In this document: positions 1 to 10,223 of the stretch, piece by piece
Position numbering within the stretch: the first letter of the stretch is position 1
Layout: each line of letters opens with the position of its first letter
Assembly: GCA_015655045.1 (NCBI GenBank)
Contig: JAATFU010000007.1
Span: 124,001-188,000 of the forward strand
Origin: Candidatus Saccharimonadota bacterium
GTDB lineage: Bacteria > Patescibacteriota > Saccharimonadia > Saccharimonadales > Saccharimonadaceae
Length of the DNA stretch: 64,000 nucleotides
Reading direction: 5' to 3'
Program-made: the position numbers and the translations under genes
The notes under the pieces: generated by a model
What the model was told of the DNA's origin: nothing
Seen by the model: the letters and a program-made list of their open reading frames with translations, nothing else
Databases searched by the model: none

Positions 1-25
1 ATGATGCGAAGAGGAAGAAGTAACT

Positions 26-292
26 ATGAGTCGTTCACTGAAAAAAGGACCATTTGTTGATTTCAAGCTCGCTAAGAAAGTGGCGGCTTTAACACCAGAT
101 GATCGTACTATCATTAAAACTTGGGCCCGTGCCAGCACCATTAGCCCTGACATGGTTGGTCGTACTATTGCCGTTCATAACGGTCGTATGCACATTCCAG
201 TCCTCGTCTCGGAAAATATGGTTGGTCATAAGCTCGGTGAGTTTAGCCCAACTCGTAAGTTCCGTAAACACGGTGGAAAGGATAAGAAGTAA
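26..292 (+). CDS. rpsS: 30S ribosomal protein S19
   Basis: [12 protein letters not shown]... conserved S19 sequence; operon context. Confidence 0.98.
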   Translation: MSRSLKKGPFVDFKLAKKVAALTPDDRTIIKTWARASTISPDMVGRTIAVHNGRMHIPVLVSENMVGHKLGEFSPTRKFRKHGGKDKK

Positions 293-708
293 TGGCTGAC
301 GTTATAACAACTCCAACTATTGCTCGTTCCTATGCTAAGGAAATCAGCCAACCACCTCGTAAGGTTGCTCTTGTAGCAAGTCTTATCCGTGGCCGTACAG
401 TCGCTGATGCGCTTGTTATCCTTACCCACACACCAAAGCGAGCTGCGCTTCCCGTTGTGAAGGCTATCGAGAGCGCTCGTGCCAATGCCATTAATAGTCT
501 TGGACTCGAGAGCAAGAGCCTAATCATTGCTACTATATCTGTCACTGCCGGTACTCGCTTAAAGCGTTTTAAGCCTGCAAGCCGTGGACGCGCACTGCCT
601 TTTAAAAAGAAGACTGCTAACATCCTGGTTGAGGTAACCGGTGACTTGAAACCTAAGAAGAAACCAGTCGCTGCACCAAAGGCGACCGTGAAAGAAGAGG
701 AGAAATAA
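292..708 (+). CDS. rplV: 50S ribosomal protein L22, basic C-terminal tail
   Basis: L22 motifs; between rpsS and rpsC. Confidence 0.96.
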   Translation: MADVITTPTIARSYAKEISQPPRKVALVASLIRGRTVADALVILTHTPKRAALPVVKAIESARANAINSLGLESKSLIIATISVTAGTRLKRFKPASRGRALPFKKKTANILVEVTGDLKPKKKPVAAPKATVKEEEK

Positions 709-709
709 T

Positions 710-1339
710 ATGGGCCAAAAAGTAAACCCAATTAGCTTCCGCCTTCAAGTTCACAAGAACTGGGAATCACGTTGGTTCGCACCAAAGCGAGACTTCTCAA
801 AAATGCTCATCGAAGACATTCGTATTCGCGAACTGATTGAGAAACGTTTTGAGAGCCGCCCAACGATTAGCCGAATTGAGATTGAACGGTCAGCTAACCT
901 TGTCACAATCACTATTCATACCGCGAAAGCTGGTGTGGTTATTGGTCGCGGTGGAGTTGGAGTGACCGAACTTAAGATGCTGATCGAAAAGTTGACAAGC
1001 CTCCCTGTTCGTTTGAATATTGAAGAGGTAAAGCGACCAGAACTCGCCGCAAAGCTTGTTGCCGAGAATATCGCTCGTCAGCTTGAGCGTCGGGCAAATT
1101 TCCGTCGTGCTATTAAAATGAGTGCGCAAAACACTATGGCAGCTGGTGCAAAGGGTGTTCGTATCCAGGTTGCTGGTCGTTTGAATAACGCCGAGATGGC
1201 GCGTCGCGAGAAGGTTATCGAGGGCTCAGTGCCACTTCATACACTTCGCGCCGACGTTGACTACTATGGCGCCCGGGCCAAGACACCCGCTGGTATTATC
1301 GGCGTGAAAGTCTGGATTTATAAGGGAGAGAGGATTTAA
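710..1339 (+). CDS. rpsC: 30S ribosomal protein S3
   Basis: [12 protein letters not shown]..., KH-domain VIGRGG. Confidence 0.98.
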   Translation: MGQKVNPISFRLQVHKNWESRWFAPKRDFSKMLIEDIRIRELIEKRFESRPTISRIEIERSANLVTITIHTAKAGVVIGRGGVGVTELKMLIEKLTSLPVRLNIEEVKRPELAAKLVAENIARQLERRANFRRAIKMSAQNTMAAGAKGVRIQVAGRLNNAEMARREKVIEGSVPLHTLRADVDYYGARAKTPAGIIGVKVWIYKGERI

Positions 1340-1344
1340 TCGAT

Positions 1345-1758
1345 ATGTTGTTACCAAAGAAAACCAAGTATCGTAAAGTCCGTAAAGGCAAGAATGGCGG
1401 CGTTGCTACTCGTGGTCAATTCATTGCTTTTGGTGATTACGCATTGCAATCACAGGGGAATGAGCGTATCACCAGCCGTCAGATTGAAGCCTCTCGTCAA
1501 GCTATGACTCGTCATATCAAGCGTGGTGGTAAGATCTGGATCCGTATTTTCCCTCACACCCCAGTGACTCGTAAGCCACTCGATGTAAAAATGGGTAGCG
1601 GTAAAGGTAACCCAGAGTTCTTCGTTGCCAAGGTTAAAGCTGGCACTATCCTCTTTGAGATGAAGGGTGTTGATGAGTCAGTTGCACGTGAGGCTATGCG
1701 TCTTGCAGGCCACAAGCTTCCTATCAAGACTAAATTCATCGTAAGGGAGCAAGCATAA
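1345..1758 (+). CDS. rplP: 50S ribosomal protein L16
   Basis: [15 protein letters not shown]... Confidence 0.98.
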   Translation: MLLPKKTKYRKVRKGKNGGVATRGQFIAFGDYALQSQGNERITSRQIEASRQAMTRHIKRGGKIWIRIFPHTPVTRKPLDVKMGSGKGNPEFFVAKVKAGTILFEMKGVDESVAREAMRLAGHKLPIKTKFIVREQA

Positions 1759-1991
1759 TGGCTGACAAGAAAGTAGTAAAGACGACAAAGAAAGCTGCTG
1801 AAGTAAAGACAGTTGATCAAATGAAGACTGATCTTATTGCTAAACAAGCTGATTTGTTACAAGCGAAACGTGGTAATGCGCAGGGTGAGTTAACGAACCC
1901 CCACATTATTACCGTAACGCGCAAAGAAATCGCTCGCCTTCACACTGCCATCCGAGCAGAGGTGATCAAGAGCACAAAGGAGATTAAGTAA
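1758..1991 (+). CDS. rpmC: 50S ribosomal protein L29
   Basis: Position between L16 and S17; L29-like C-terminus (KEIARLHTAI). Confidence 0.9.
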   Translation: MADKKVVKTTKKAAEVKTVDQMKTDLIAKQADLLQAKRGNAQGELTNPHIITVTRKEIARLHTAIRAEVIKSTKEIK

Positions 1992-1992
1992 T

Positions 1993-2265
1993 ATGGCCAA
2001 GACATTGACTGGTATCGTGACCTCGGACGCCGCGAATAAGACCATTGCCGTCACTGTAACTAGTCGTGAAACGCATCCTATTTATGGCAAACAGTACACT
2101 GTCAGCCGCAAGTACGCCGCTCATGATGAAAACAATGAAGCAAAGATTGGTGACAAAGTCATCATCGCGGAATCACGTCCTTTTTCAAAGACAAAAGCCT
2201 TCAAGCTTGAGTCTATTGTTGAGAAATCACGTGGATCAATTGAATTGAAAGAAGAGGCGGCATAA
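1993..2265 (+). CDS. rpsQ: 30S ribosomal protein S17
   Basis: [18 protein letters not shown]...HPIYGK. Confidence 0.96.
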   Translation: MAKTLTGIVTSDAANKTIAVTVTSRETHPIYGKQYTVSRKYAAHDENNEAKIGDKVIIAESRPFSKTKAFKLESIVEKSRGSIELKEEAA

Positions 2266-2633
2266 TGATCCAACAAGAATCACGCCTTAAAGTAACTGAC
2301 AACAGTGGTGCAAAGGAAATCCTTTGTATTCGTGTACTTGGCGGAACGAAGCGTCGTTACGCCCGAGTTGGTGACATCATTGTCGCAACCGTCAAGACCG
2401 CTAATCCAACTGGTGCAGTTAAACGTAAATCTGTCGTTAAGGCAGTTATTGTTCGTACACGCGACCAAATCCAACGCAAAGACGGAAGCACTATTGCCTT
2501 TGACGATAATGCAGCCGTTATTATTGGTGACGATAAGAACCCAAAGGGTACACGTGTGTTTGGTCCTGTACCACGTGAACTACGTGAAATGGGTTATGCA
2601 AAGATCATTAGCCTTGCACCGGAGGTACTCTAA
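2265..2633 (+). CDS. rplN: 50S ribosomal protein L14
   Basis: [27 protein letters not shown]. Confidence 0.98.
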   Translation: MIQQESRLKVTDNSGAKEILCIRVLGGTKRRYARVGDIIVATVKTANPTGAVKRKSVVKAVIVRTRDQIQRKDGSTIAFDDNAAVIIGDDKNPKGTRVFGPVPRELREMGYAKIISLAPEVL

Positions 2634-2635
2634 TT

Positions 2636-2965
2636 ATGACAACTATCAAAAAGATTACAAAAGGCGATACCGTCAAACTTATCAGTGGTGCTAAAAAAGG
2701 CACGACTGGTAAAGTCGTCAAGGTCCTCACAAAGAAGAACGCTGTTCTGATTGAAGGATTGGGTGAAATGCATCGTGATGTTAAGCCTAGCCAACAAAAC
2801 CCTCGGGGAGGCCACAAGCATATTCACGTGCCAACCCCAATTCATAAAGTAGCTCTTGTGATTGATGAGAAAACTAGCCAAACCAGCCGTGTCGGACTTG
2901 TTCGCACTGTTGAAGGCGGTAAGACACGCGTCGCTCGTCAGAACAAAGATAAGGAGATCAAGTAA
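2636..2965 (+). CDS. rplX: 50S ribosomal protein L24
   Basis: KOW-type N-terminus; operon position. Confidence 0.96.
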   Translation: MTTIKKITKGDTVKLISGAKKGTTGKVVKVLTKKNAVLIEGLGEMHRDVKPSQQNPRGGHKHIHVPTPIHKVALVIDEKTSQTSRVGLVRTVEGGKTRVARQNKDKEIK

Positions 2966-3543
2966 TGGTAAAAGTGACAGCCACGACTCCTCGCCTGAAA
3001 GCCTTGTACAAAGATACGTTTGTCAAGGAACTACAAGCCGAACTCAACCTCACGAATATTCATCAGGTTCCAAAGCTCGAAAAAATTGTAGTCAGCGTCG
3101 GAATCGGTAAGAACAAAGATGACAAGCACTATTACGAAGTTGTTCGTAATACGCTTACAAAGATCACCGGCCAATATCCGATTGATCGTATGGCTAAGAA
3201 GTCAATTGCTGGCTTTAAGGTTCGCGCTAAATTGAACCGCGTAGGTATTAGCGTCACACTTCGTGAAGCTCGTATGTACGAGTTCTTGGATCGCTTAGTT
3301 AACATTGCCTTACCACGTGTGCGCGACTTTCACGGCGTGGGTGCGAAGGGATTTGATAAAGCCGGTAATTATAACCTTGGTATTATCGAACAGTCGATCT
3401 TCCCCGAATTATCGTTTGAGGAAACCCAAGTACTTCATGGCCTTCAGGTGACCTTCGTCATTTCTGGTGGTTCAACTGTCTACAGTCGTGCTTTACTTGA
3501 GAAATTTGGCGTACCATTTGAAAAAATTGGAGGAACTCGTTAA
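2965..3543 (+). CDS. rplE: 50S ribosomal protein L5
   Basis: L5 motifs; operon position. Confidence 0.97.
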   Translation: MVKVTATTPRLKALYKDTFVKELQAELNLTNIHQVPKLEKIVVSVGIGKNKDDKHYYEVVRNTLTKITGQYPIDRMAKKSIAGFKVRAKLNRVGISVTLREARMYEFLDRLVNIALPRVRDFHGVGAKGFDKAGNYNLGIIEQSIFPELSFEETQVLHGLQVTFVISGGSTVYSRALLEKFGVPFEKIGGTR

Positions 3544-3812
3544 TGGCTAAAAAATCTGCCGTCGCTCGTGACGAAAAACGAAAGAAAATGATTTTGAAGT
3601 TTGCCGCTAAACGTGCTGAACTCAAAGAAATGGGTGACTTGGAAGGTCTATCTAAACTTCCTCTTAATAGTTCACCAACGAGATGGAAGAACCGTGATGC
3701 GCTTCACGGTCGACCACGAGGCTACATGCGTCGTTTCGGCCTCAACCGTATCAACTTCCGAGAAAAAGCAAGTAAGGGAGAAATCCCCGGTATCACTAAG
3801 AGTAGCTGGTAA
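3543..3812 (+). CDS. rpsN: 30S ribosomal protein S14, cysteine-free form
   Basis: C-terminal [34 protein letters not shown]; no CxxC. Confidence 0.97.
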   Translation: MAKKSAVARDEKRKKMILKFAAKRAELKEMGDLEGLSKLPLNSSPTRWKNRDALHGRPRGYMRRFGLNRINFREKASKGEIPGITKSSW

Positions 3813-3827
3813 GAAAGGAAAACAATT

Positions 3828-4229
3828 ATGTCATTACAAACAACTGACCCAATCGCCGACCTCCTTACTCGCATTCGAAATGCAGTGATGGTTGGCAAGA
3901 ACGAAATCCGTGTGCCTTCAAGTAAGTTGAAGGTAACGGTTGCAAAAGAACTAAAGAAGGCCAAATACCTGACTGAAGTTAAAGTTGAAGCAACAAAGCC
4001 TCGCGATACATTAGTTATCACGATTAACCCCGCTGGAGAAAACGCCGCCATCACTGAGATTACGCGTATGTCAAAGCCCGGTCGTCGTGTCTATGTAAGC
4101 GCCAGTGACATCCCACGTATCAAGAATGGTCGTGGCATGCTACTGATCAGCACGAGTAAGGGCGTTATGCCTGGTCACGTCGCCTACAAGCAACGCCTTG
4201 GTGGTGAATTGCTACTAAAGGTTTATTAA
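3828..4229 (+). CDS. rpsH: 30S ribosomal protein S8
   Basis: DPIADLLTRIRNAVMVGK... Confidence 0.98.
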   Translation: MSLQTTDPIADLLTRIRNAVMVGKNEIRVPSSKLKVTVAKELKKAKYLTEVKVEATKPRDTLVITINPAGENAAITEITRMSKPGRRVYVSASDIPRIKNGRGMLLISTSKGVMPGHVAYKQRLGGELLLKVY

Positions 4230-4250
4230 TAAGGAACATGGAGAACTAAT

Positions 4251-4784
4251 ATGAGTCGAATCGGAAAACTACCAATTGAACTCCCTACAGGTGTGACAAT
4301 TACGGTTGGCTCAGATGTTATCTCAGTTACGGGCCCTAAGGGCGAACTAACTGTGCCACATCTGAGCGACGTAATGGTCAGCCTTGAGGGAACTCAAGCA
4401 ATTGTTACGCGTAAAGATGATGAGCGCATCGCCAAAGCCCAACACGGCCTACAGCGTGCTCTTCTTAACAATGCCGTCATTGGTGTAACTACAGGATATG
4501 AGAAGAAACTAGAAGTTAACGGGGTTGGATTCCGCGTGAACGGTGGCGGCCACGAGATTGATATGGCCCTTGGCTTCTCTCACCCTGTAAAATATACCGC
4601 TAAAGAGGGTATTACGCTGACTGTCGATAAGATGACAATTACCGTCAGTGGTATTAACAAGCAACAAGTTGGCCAAGCAGCCGCTGAAATCCGATCATTA
4701 AAGAAACCTGAGCCATACAAAGGTAAAGGTATTAAATATGCTGATGAAGTATTGCTTCGTAAAGCTGGAAAGGCTGGTAAGTAA
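4251..4784 (+). CDS. rplF: 50S ribosomal protein L6
   Basis: MSRIGKLPIELPTGV...PEPYKGKGIKY. Confidence 0.98.
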   Translation: MSRIGKLPIELPTGVTITVGSDVISVTGPKGELTVPHLSDVMVSLEGTQAIVTRKDDERIAKAQHGLQRALLNNAVIGVTTGYEKKLEVNGVGFRVNGGGHEIDMALGFSHPVKYTAKEGITLTVDKMTITVSGINKQQVGQAAAEIRSLKKPEPYKGKGIKYADEVLLRKAGKAGK

Positions 4785-4785
4785 C

Positions 4786-5139
4786 ATGGCTAATTTTGCA
4801 AAGAAATTACTAAATAAGACACTTCGTAAGAATCGTGTCCGTGCGAAAGTCACTGGAACTGCTGCCCGACCACGACTGACAGTCACTATTTCAAACAAAC
4901 ACATCAACGCGCAAATTATTGATGATGTCGCTGCTAAAACTCTCGTTGCAAGTACAACTGTCGGTACAAAACAAGATGGTAGTCTGAGTGACCAAGCCGC
5001 CTTTATCGGTAGCGATATTGCGAAGAAGGCTAAGAAAGCAAAAATTAATACTGTTGTGTTTGACCGTAATGGTCGTCAATATGCTGGGCGCTTGCATGCG
5101 CTAGCTGATGCAGCACGCAAGGAAGGTTTGGAGTTCTAA
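4786..5139 (+). CDS. rplR: 50S ribosomal protein L18
   Basis: Start chosen at ATG 4786 (MANFAKKLLNKTLRKNRVRAKVTGTAARPRL); ORF-track start 4738 overlaps rplF. Confidence 0.93.
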   Translation: MANFAKKLLNKTLRKNRVRAKVTGTAARPRLTVTISNKHINAQIIDDVAAKTLVASTTVGTKQDGSLSDQAAFIGSDIAKKAKKAKINTVVFDRNGRQYAGRLHALADAARKEGLEF

Positions 5140-5140
5140 C

Positions 5141-5743
5141 ATGGCTGAGAATACACCTACAAATACTCGTCCAAATACCCGTTCACCACGTCGCGACAAC
5201 CGTGACCAAACACCACAAGAGCCAAAGCAATTTGAAGAGCTCGTCATTAATGTCGACCGTGTTTCGCGTGTTGTCAAAGGTGGACGACGCTTCCGATTCA
5301 AAGCACTTGTCGTTGTCGGTGACCGCAAAGCCAAGGTTGGCGTTGGTGTGGCCAAGGGTGCAGATGTTCAAGCGGCAATCGCCAAAGCAACCGATGTTGC
5401 CAAAAAGCATTTAATCATTATCCCTATCGTTAATGATACGTTGCCACATGATGCTGAAGTACGCTTCTCTGGTGCTCAAGTACTGATTAAACCAGCCGCA
5501 CCAGGTACCGGTATTATTGCCGGCGGTGTTGTGCGATCAATCATTGGGGTAACCGGGATTCGAAATATGCTTTCAAAGTCACTTGGTTCAACAAACAAGG
5601 TTAACATCGCCTATGCGACTATCGAAGCACTTCGTACCTTAGTGCCTCGTGATGAATGGGTGAATGCACCTGTCAAACAGGCTGCTCTAGCTAAAAAAGT
5701 AGCGAAGCCTATCGTGGCGTCTGCAGCTGAAGGAGAAAAATAA
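5141..5743 (+). CDS. rpsE: 30S ribosomal protein S5
   Basis: Start ATG 5141; VVKGGRRFRFKALVVVGD. Confidence 0.95.
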   Translation: MAENTPTNTRPNTRSPRRDNRDQTPQEPKQFEELVINVDRVSRVVKGGRRFRFKALVVVGDRKAKVGVGVAKGADVQAAIAKATDVAKKHLIIIPIVNDTLPHDAEVRFSGAQVLIKPAAPGTGIIAGGVVRSIIGVTGIRNMLSKSLGSTNKVNIAYATIEALRTLVPRDEWVNAPVKQAALAKKVAKPIVASAAEGEK

Positions 5744-6228
5744 TGACTAAGTATAACGAACTACAAATTAGTGCCAACAAAGATCGTAAACGTGTTGGTC
5801 GTGGTATCTCGGGTGGCCAAGGTAAGACCGCTGGTCGTGGTACTAAAGGGCAGGGCGCCCGTACAGGTAAAAAGCTTAATGCCATGTTCCAGGGTGGCCA
5901 ACGAGCACTTGTGAAGGCTGTACCAAAAGCTCGAGGCTTCAAGTCGCTCCGAGCACCCGCTCAAGTTGTCTATCTTGATCACTTGAATGCCTTTAAGGGT
6001 AAGGTAGTTGATAATGGTAGTTTGTTTGAGGCTGGCCTCATTACTTCACCATTTCAGGCGGTAAAAGTTATCCTTCGCGGTGAGTTAACTGAGAAGATCA
6101 CACTCAATGTCACGGGCGCAAGTAAAAGTGTCCAAGCGGCTGTCATCAAAGCTGGCGGTACATTTACAAAGACTGCAGTGCCTCTTAAGAAGAGTACTAA
6201 AGAAGCTGAAACTACCGACAAGAAATAG
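5743..6228 (+). CDS. rplO: 50S ribosomal protein L15
   Basis: KRVGRGISGGQGKTAGRGTKGQGAR. Confidence 0.97.
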   Translation: MTKYNELQISANKDRKRVGRGISGGQGKTAGRGTKGQGARTGKKLNAMFQGGQRALVKAVPKARGFKSLRAPAQVVYLDHLNAFKGKVVDNGSLFEAGLITSPFQAVKVILRGELTEKITLNVTGASKSVQAAVIKAGGTFTKTAVPLKKSTKEAETTDKK

Positions 6229-6248
6229 CGATACTTATTGCTCTTTTA

Positions 6249-6278
6249 AGACTCCTTGATTTTCAAGGAGTCTTTTGT
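6249..6278 (+). terminator. Intrinsic terminator after rplO
   Basis: AGACTCCTTGATTTTCAAGGAGTCTTTTG hairpin plus T run. Confidence 0.85.
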
Positions 6279-6391
6279 TGTACGCATCTTTATCAACACC
6301 AAAAACTCATTGGTTGTTTTTTGTGTGTCGAAAACTTCTATAGTATAATAGACAGTAATTGACTTAAAACCGAACGGGGCAGACTTTACTC

Positions 6392-7804
6392 ATGAACTGG
6401 AAAACCATCTTAAGATCGTTAAAGAATCGGGATATGCAGAAGCGTATCGGGATCGTCCTTGGTATCATTATTACCTATCGCTTTCTCGCGCATGTGCCTG
6501 TGCCCCTTGCCCAACCAACCCAATTAAAAGAGGTGATTAATAGTGTCGTCAATAGCACCGACTTTGGTGGTTTCCTAAACCTCCTTTCTGGTGGAGCACT
6601 AGCTAGCTTTTCTATTGTCCTCGTAGGTATGAGCCCATTCATTACTGCCTCAATTATTTCTCAACTACTGACAAAAGCGATTCCAAAGCTCGAGGAGCTT
6701 CATAAAGATGGCGAGTCTGGTCGTCGTAAGATCAATCAATGGACGCGTGTTATTGCCGTGCCTCTTGCGGTTGTCCAGTCAATTGCATTTATTTATATTC
6801 TACGTCAGACAGTACTGGCTGGTAATACTACGGTACTCGCCAGCTCCACACCAATTGATTGGATTGTTGCCGTGACAGCCATGGCAGCAGGTTCTATCTT
6901 CCTCATGTGGCTAGGAGAACTGATGACCGAGCAGGGGATTGGCAATGGTATTAGCCTTATTATCTTTGCTGGTATTATTAGCCAACTTCCAAGTACGCTG
7001 GCAACGCTCGGAACGTCCCTATTTGATACTTCCAATGGATCCCTGAGTGTCTTTGGTTGGTTTAATCTCCCAGTAAACCCGCTGTCATTCTGGGTTAGCC
7101 TCGGGCTCGCGCTAGTGTCACTACTCGTGTTATACATTCTTGTAAAAGTCAATGAAGCCCAACGGGTCATTACTATTAATTATGCCAAGCGAGTTCAAGG
7201 TAATAGCAGCTACGGTGGTGTGAAGAGTATCTTACCAGTCAAACTGATTGCGGCTGGGGTGATTCCGGTTATCTTTGCTGTAGCGTTTCTGTCGCTACCT
7301 GCTTTCCTTGGACAGGTTCTTAAGGCAACTGGCAATGCTTCATATCTTGATCTTGCGAATAATCTAATCCTTTGGTTCCAGGCACCAAGCCCTGGGGCCT
7401 TCACGGGATCAACACTTGAAGCTTTCATTTATCCAACTGCGTATTTCGCCCTTGTGATCGTCTTTACCTACTTCTATACAGGTATCGTGTTCAACTCAAA
7501 TGAAATTGCCGAGAATCTCCAAAAGCAGGGTGGCTTTATTGAGGGGGTACGCCCGGGTCTACAGACCGAGAAATACTTGAACCAGACAGTGAATCGTTTA
7601 ATTTTATTCGGATCAATCGTCCTCGGGCTGATCGCTATTATGCCATTTGCAGGTGAGTATATCCTTTATAACGTTGCGGGAGTATCAAATACCAATCTCT
7701 CAATTGGTGGTACGGGACTCTTGATTGTTGTCTCAGTCGGTCTTGAATCACTGCGTCAGATCAACTCACGCGCTCTGATGGTTACATACGACGACTATAA
7801 ATAG
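6392..7804 (+). CDS. secY: Preprotein translocase subunit SecY
   Basis: SecY family sequence, multi-TM, spc-operon position. Confidence 0.98.
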   Translation: MNWKTILRSLKNRDMQKRIGIVLGIIITYRFLAHVPVPLAQPTQLKEVINSVVNSTDFGGFLNLLSGGALASFSIVLVGMSPFITASIISQLLTKAIPKLEELHKDGESGRRKINQWTRVIAVPLAVVQSIAFIYILRQTVLAGNTTVLASSTPIDWIVAVTAMAAGSIFLMWLGELMTEQGIGNGISLIIFAGIISQLPSTLATLGTSLFDTSNGSLSVFGWFNLPVNPLSFWVSLGLALVSLLVLYILVKVNEAQRVITINYAKRVQGNSSYGGVKSILPVKLIAAGVIPVIFAVAFLSLPAFLGQVLKATGNASYLDLANNLILWFQAPSPGAFTGSTLEAFIYPTAYFALVIVFTYFYTGIVFNSNEIAENLQKQGGFIEGVRPGLQTEKYLNQTVNRLILFGSIVLGLIAIMPFAGEYILYNVAGVSNTNLSIGGTGLLIVVSVGLESLRQINSRALMVTYDDYK

Positions 7805-7907
7805 ACCCACCGTGAGTACTGCTCGTGTTTTTGTTCTAGCTCGCTTCCTGTTATAACTAAATGTGTATTCGTGAGAGTCACAAATACACTGACAGACGGG
7901 AAAGTTT

Positions 7908-8210
7908 ATGTCAAAACTAGAAGACCTTCTACTACAGCAGTATCATCGCCTCGAGGATATATTAGCGCAGGGAATGGCGGAAGGTGCCGTTGTACGCTCG
8001 ACTATCCTTCAGGAGTGGGCCGACGGACGTATACTGATTGATGCCACAACTACCGCATCACTCTATCCGGAAACGCAGCGGCCTAACCCTCGCGACCTAT
8101 ATGAGCTTCAGCTGATTCTGCGATCATTGGGTGAGGTTCGATTACGCCCAGCGATTGGCATTACTACAGACTCGGAGCCGTGCATCATTCTCTATCTTTC
8201 TAAAGATTAA
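7908..8210 (+). CDS. Hypothetical protein (100 aa)
   Basis: ORF between secY and infA. Confidence 0.6.
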   Translation: MSKLEDLLLQQYHRLEDILAQGMAEGAVVRSTILQEWADGRILIDATTTASLYPETQRPNPRDLYELQLILRSLGEVRLRPAIGITTDSEPCIILYLSKD

Positions 8211-8370
8211 TGATGTGGGTGAGGCTGACCCCCGTCTGTCCTCATCTCATATACTGTACTGTTAGAGTGTATGCGATGGGTCAATATTGACGAATGAGCA
8301 TAATCCGCTACAATAGGACTATAAATTTGTCTTCACGGTTGTCATGGACGTGAAATCTTTTCCCAAGTGG

Positions 8371-8399
8371 TTGCCTGTATAGCGAAGATGGTGTATAAT
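8371..8399 (+). promoter_or_regulatory. Predicted sigma70-type promoter of infA-rpmJ-rpsM operon
   Basis: TTGCCT-17 nt-TATAAT upstream of infA. Confidence 0.7.
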
Positions 8400-8414
8400 C
8401 TACTACTGTAACTT

Positions 8415-8639
8415 ATGGCTAGTCAAAAGGAAGTAATTAAATTGCAGGGAAAGGTAGTGGAATCACTGCCTAATACTCAATTTAAGGTCGAACTGGAGAA
8501 TGGTCATAGTATTATCGCCCACATTTCAGGTAAAATGCGCAAGCATTATATCCGACTTGTACCAGGTGATAAGGTAGAAGTTGAGTTGACCCCTTACGAT
8601 CTTAGTAAGGGAAGAATCACCTTCCGCCTCAAGGATTAA
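8415..8639 (+). CDS. infA: Translation initiation factor IF-1
   Basis: [64 protein letters not shown]. Confidence 0.98.
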   Translation: MASQKEVIKLQGKVVESLPNTQFKVELENGHSIIAHISGKMRKHYIRLVPGDKVEVELTPYDLSKGRITFRLKD

Positions 8640-8669
8640 ATTAAGGGAAACGGGAGTTTTTGAACGCTT

Positions 8670-8786
8670 ATGAAAGTTCGTGCAAGTGTCAAAAAAATCA
8701 GTCCAGATGATCAGTTAGTTCGCCGTAAAGGCATTCTTCGCATCATCAATAAGAAAAAACCTAAGAACAAGCAAAGGCAGGGTTAA
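8670..8786 (+). CDS. rpmJ: 50S ribosomal protein L36, zinc-ligand-free form
   Basis: Manual translation [38 protein letters not shown]; between infA and rpsM; absent from ORF track because short. Confidence 0.95.
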   Translation: MKVRASVKKISPDDQLVRRKGILRIINKKKPKNKQRQG

Positions 8787-8788
8787 GC

Positions 8789-9175
8789 ATGGCTCGAATC
8801 GCTGGAATTGTTATTCCAACTGAAAAGCAAGTGCAGATTGCATTGACGTATATTTACGGCATTGGTCCACACTTCGCATCGACCATCCTTGCGGCGGCCA
8901 ACATTGAGCCGACCACTCGGGTGAAAGATCTCACCGAGGCTGAAGAACAACGCTTGCGAGAGTTAATCGATACCGATTACACTGTCGAAGGTGATTTGCA
9001 GCGTCAGGTAACAAATAATATCAAACGCTTGAAGGATGTAGGCACCTATCGTGGTCTTCGTCACAAAGCTGGACTTCCAGTCCACGGACAACGTACTCGT
9101 ACGAACGCACGAACTCGTAAGGGTAGAGCTATTGCCGTTGGTGGAACACAAAAGAAGGCAGCGTCTAAGACGTAG
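8789..9175 (+). CDS. rpsM: 30S ribosomal protein S13
   Basis: [26 protein letters not shown]. Confidence 0.98.
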   Translation: MARIAGIVIPTEKQVQIALTYIYGIGPHFASTILAAANIEPTTRVKDLTEAEEQRLRELIDTDYTVEGDLQRQVTNNIKRLKDVGTYRGLRHKAGLPVHGQRTRTNARTRKGRAIAVGGTQKKAASKT

Positions 9176-9190
9176 AAAGGAATCTAGATT

Positions 9191-9583
9191 ATGGCAGATG
9201 CAAAAACGACAACTCGTAAGAAACAACGCCGATCAGTTCCTGCTGGTCAGCTCCACATTCAGGCAACGTTTAACAATACTATTGTGACGTTCACTGATAA
9301 AAAAGGAAACGTACTCGCCGCTTCAAGCGCTGGTGCAACAGGTTTTCGTGGAAGTAAAAAGGGTACCGCCTACGCTGCACAAGTTGCTGCAGAGAAGGCT
9401 GCCGAGACAGTCAAAAGTCTTCATGGCATGAACGCCGTTGATGTATACGTTAAAGGCGTTGGCCTTGGACGTGATTCAGCAATTCGCGCAATGAGTAATT
9501 TTGAAATTACTGTCGATAGTATTAAAGATGTGACCGGCGTACCTCATGGTGGCGTCCGTCCTCGAAAGGCAAGAAGGGCTTAG
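9191..9583 (+). CDS. rpsK: 30S ribosomal protein S11
   Basis: HIQATFNNTIVTFTDKKGNVLAASSAGATGFRGSKKGT. Confidence 0.98.
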   Translation: MADAKTTTRKKQRRSVPAGQLHIQATFNNTIVTFTDKKGNVLAASSAGATGFRGSKKGTAYAAQVAAEKAAETVKSLHGMNAVDVYVKGVGLGRDSAIRAMSNFEITVDSIKDVTGVPHGGVRPRKARRA

Positions 9584-9586
9584 GTT

Positions 9587-10204
9587 ATGGCACGAGATAC
9601 TTCCCCTATTGTTAAGCAAAGTCGCCGTGAAGGGTATGCATTACACCCTAAGGCGCTTAAAGTTATGGCAAAGAAGACCGGTATTCCTGGTCAACACGCC
9701 AATGGTCGTCCTGGTAAGGCTAGCCTTTACCTCACTCAACTTCGCGAGAAGCAAAAGGTACGCCGTGTATATGGTTTACTTGAGAAACAATTTGCCCGCC
9801 TTATGAACGAAGCGACTCGTCGTGACGGTCTGGCTGGTGAAAACCTCCTTCAGCTACTTGAACTACGTATGGATAACGCGGTGTATCGCGCAGGTTTTGC
9901 GGTAAGTCGTCGAGCTGCTCGTCAACTCGTTGGTCATGGTCACTTTATCCTAAATGGTCGCCGTGTCGATATTCCATCTATCCGCTTAAAGCCTGGTGAT
10001 GAACTTGCTGTTCGTCCAAAAAGCGTTAAGTCTGGATACTTTAGTCAACTTGATGATGTATTAAAGAACTCCATTCAACAGCCACTAAGCTGGTTGAAGA
10101 GTGATCACAAGAAGATGACAGTTACCATTACTGGATTACCGCAGCGTACTGAAGCAGAACCAGATATCAACGAACAGCTAATCGTCGAGTATTACTCACG
10201 TTAA
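9587..10204 (+). CDS. rpsD: 30S ribosomal protein S4
   Basis: S4 domain; LELRMDNAVYRAGFAVSRRAARQLVGHGHF. Confidence 0.98.
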   Translation: MARDTSPIVKQSRREGYALHPKALKVMAKKTGIPGQHANGRPGKASLYLTQLREKQKVRRVYGLLEKQFARLMNEATRRDGLAGENLLQLLELRMDNAVYRAGFAVSRRAARQLVGHGHFILNGRRVDIPSIRLKPGDELAVRPKSVKSGYFSQLDDVLKNSIQQPLSWLKSDHKKMTVTITGLPQRTEAEPDINEQLIVEYYSR

Positions 10205-10223
10205 GGGTAAGGAGCCTACTAAT

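Noticed and set aside
330-731. 133-aa minus ORF opposite rplV
   Set aside because: Antisense shadow of a ribosomal protein gene.
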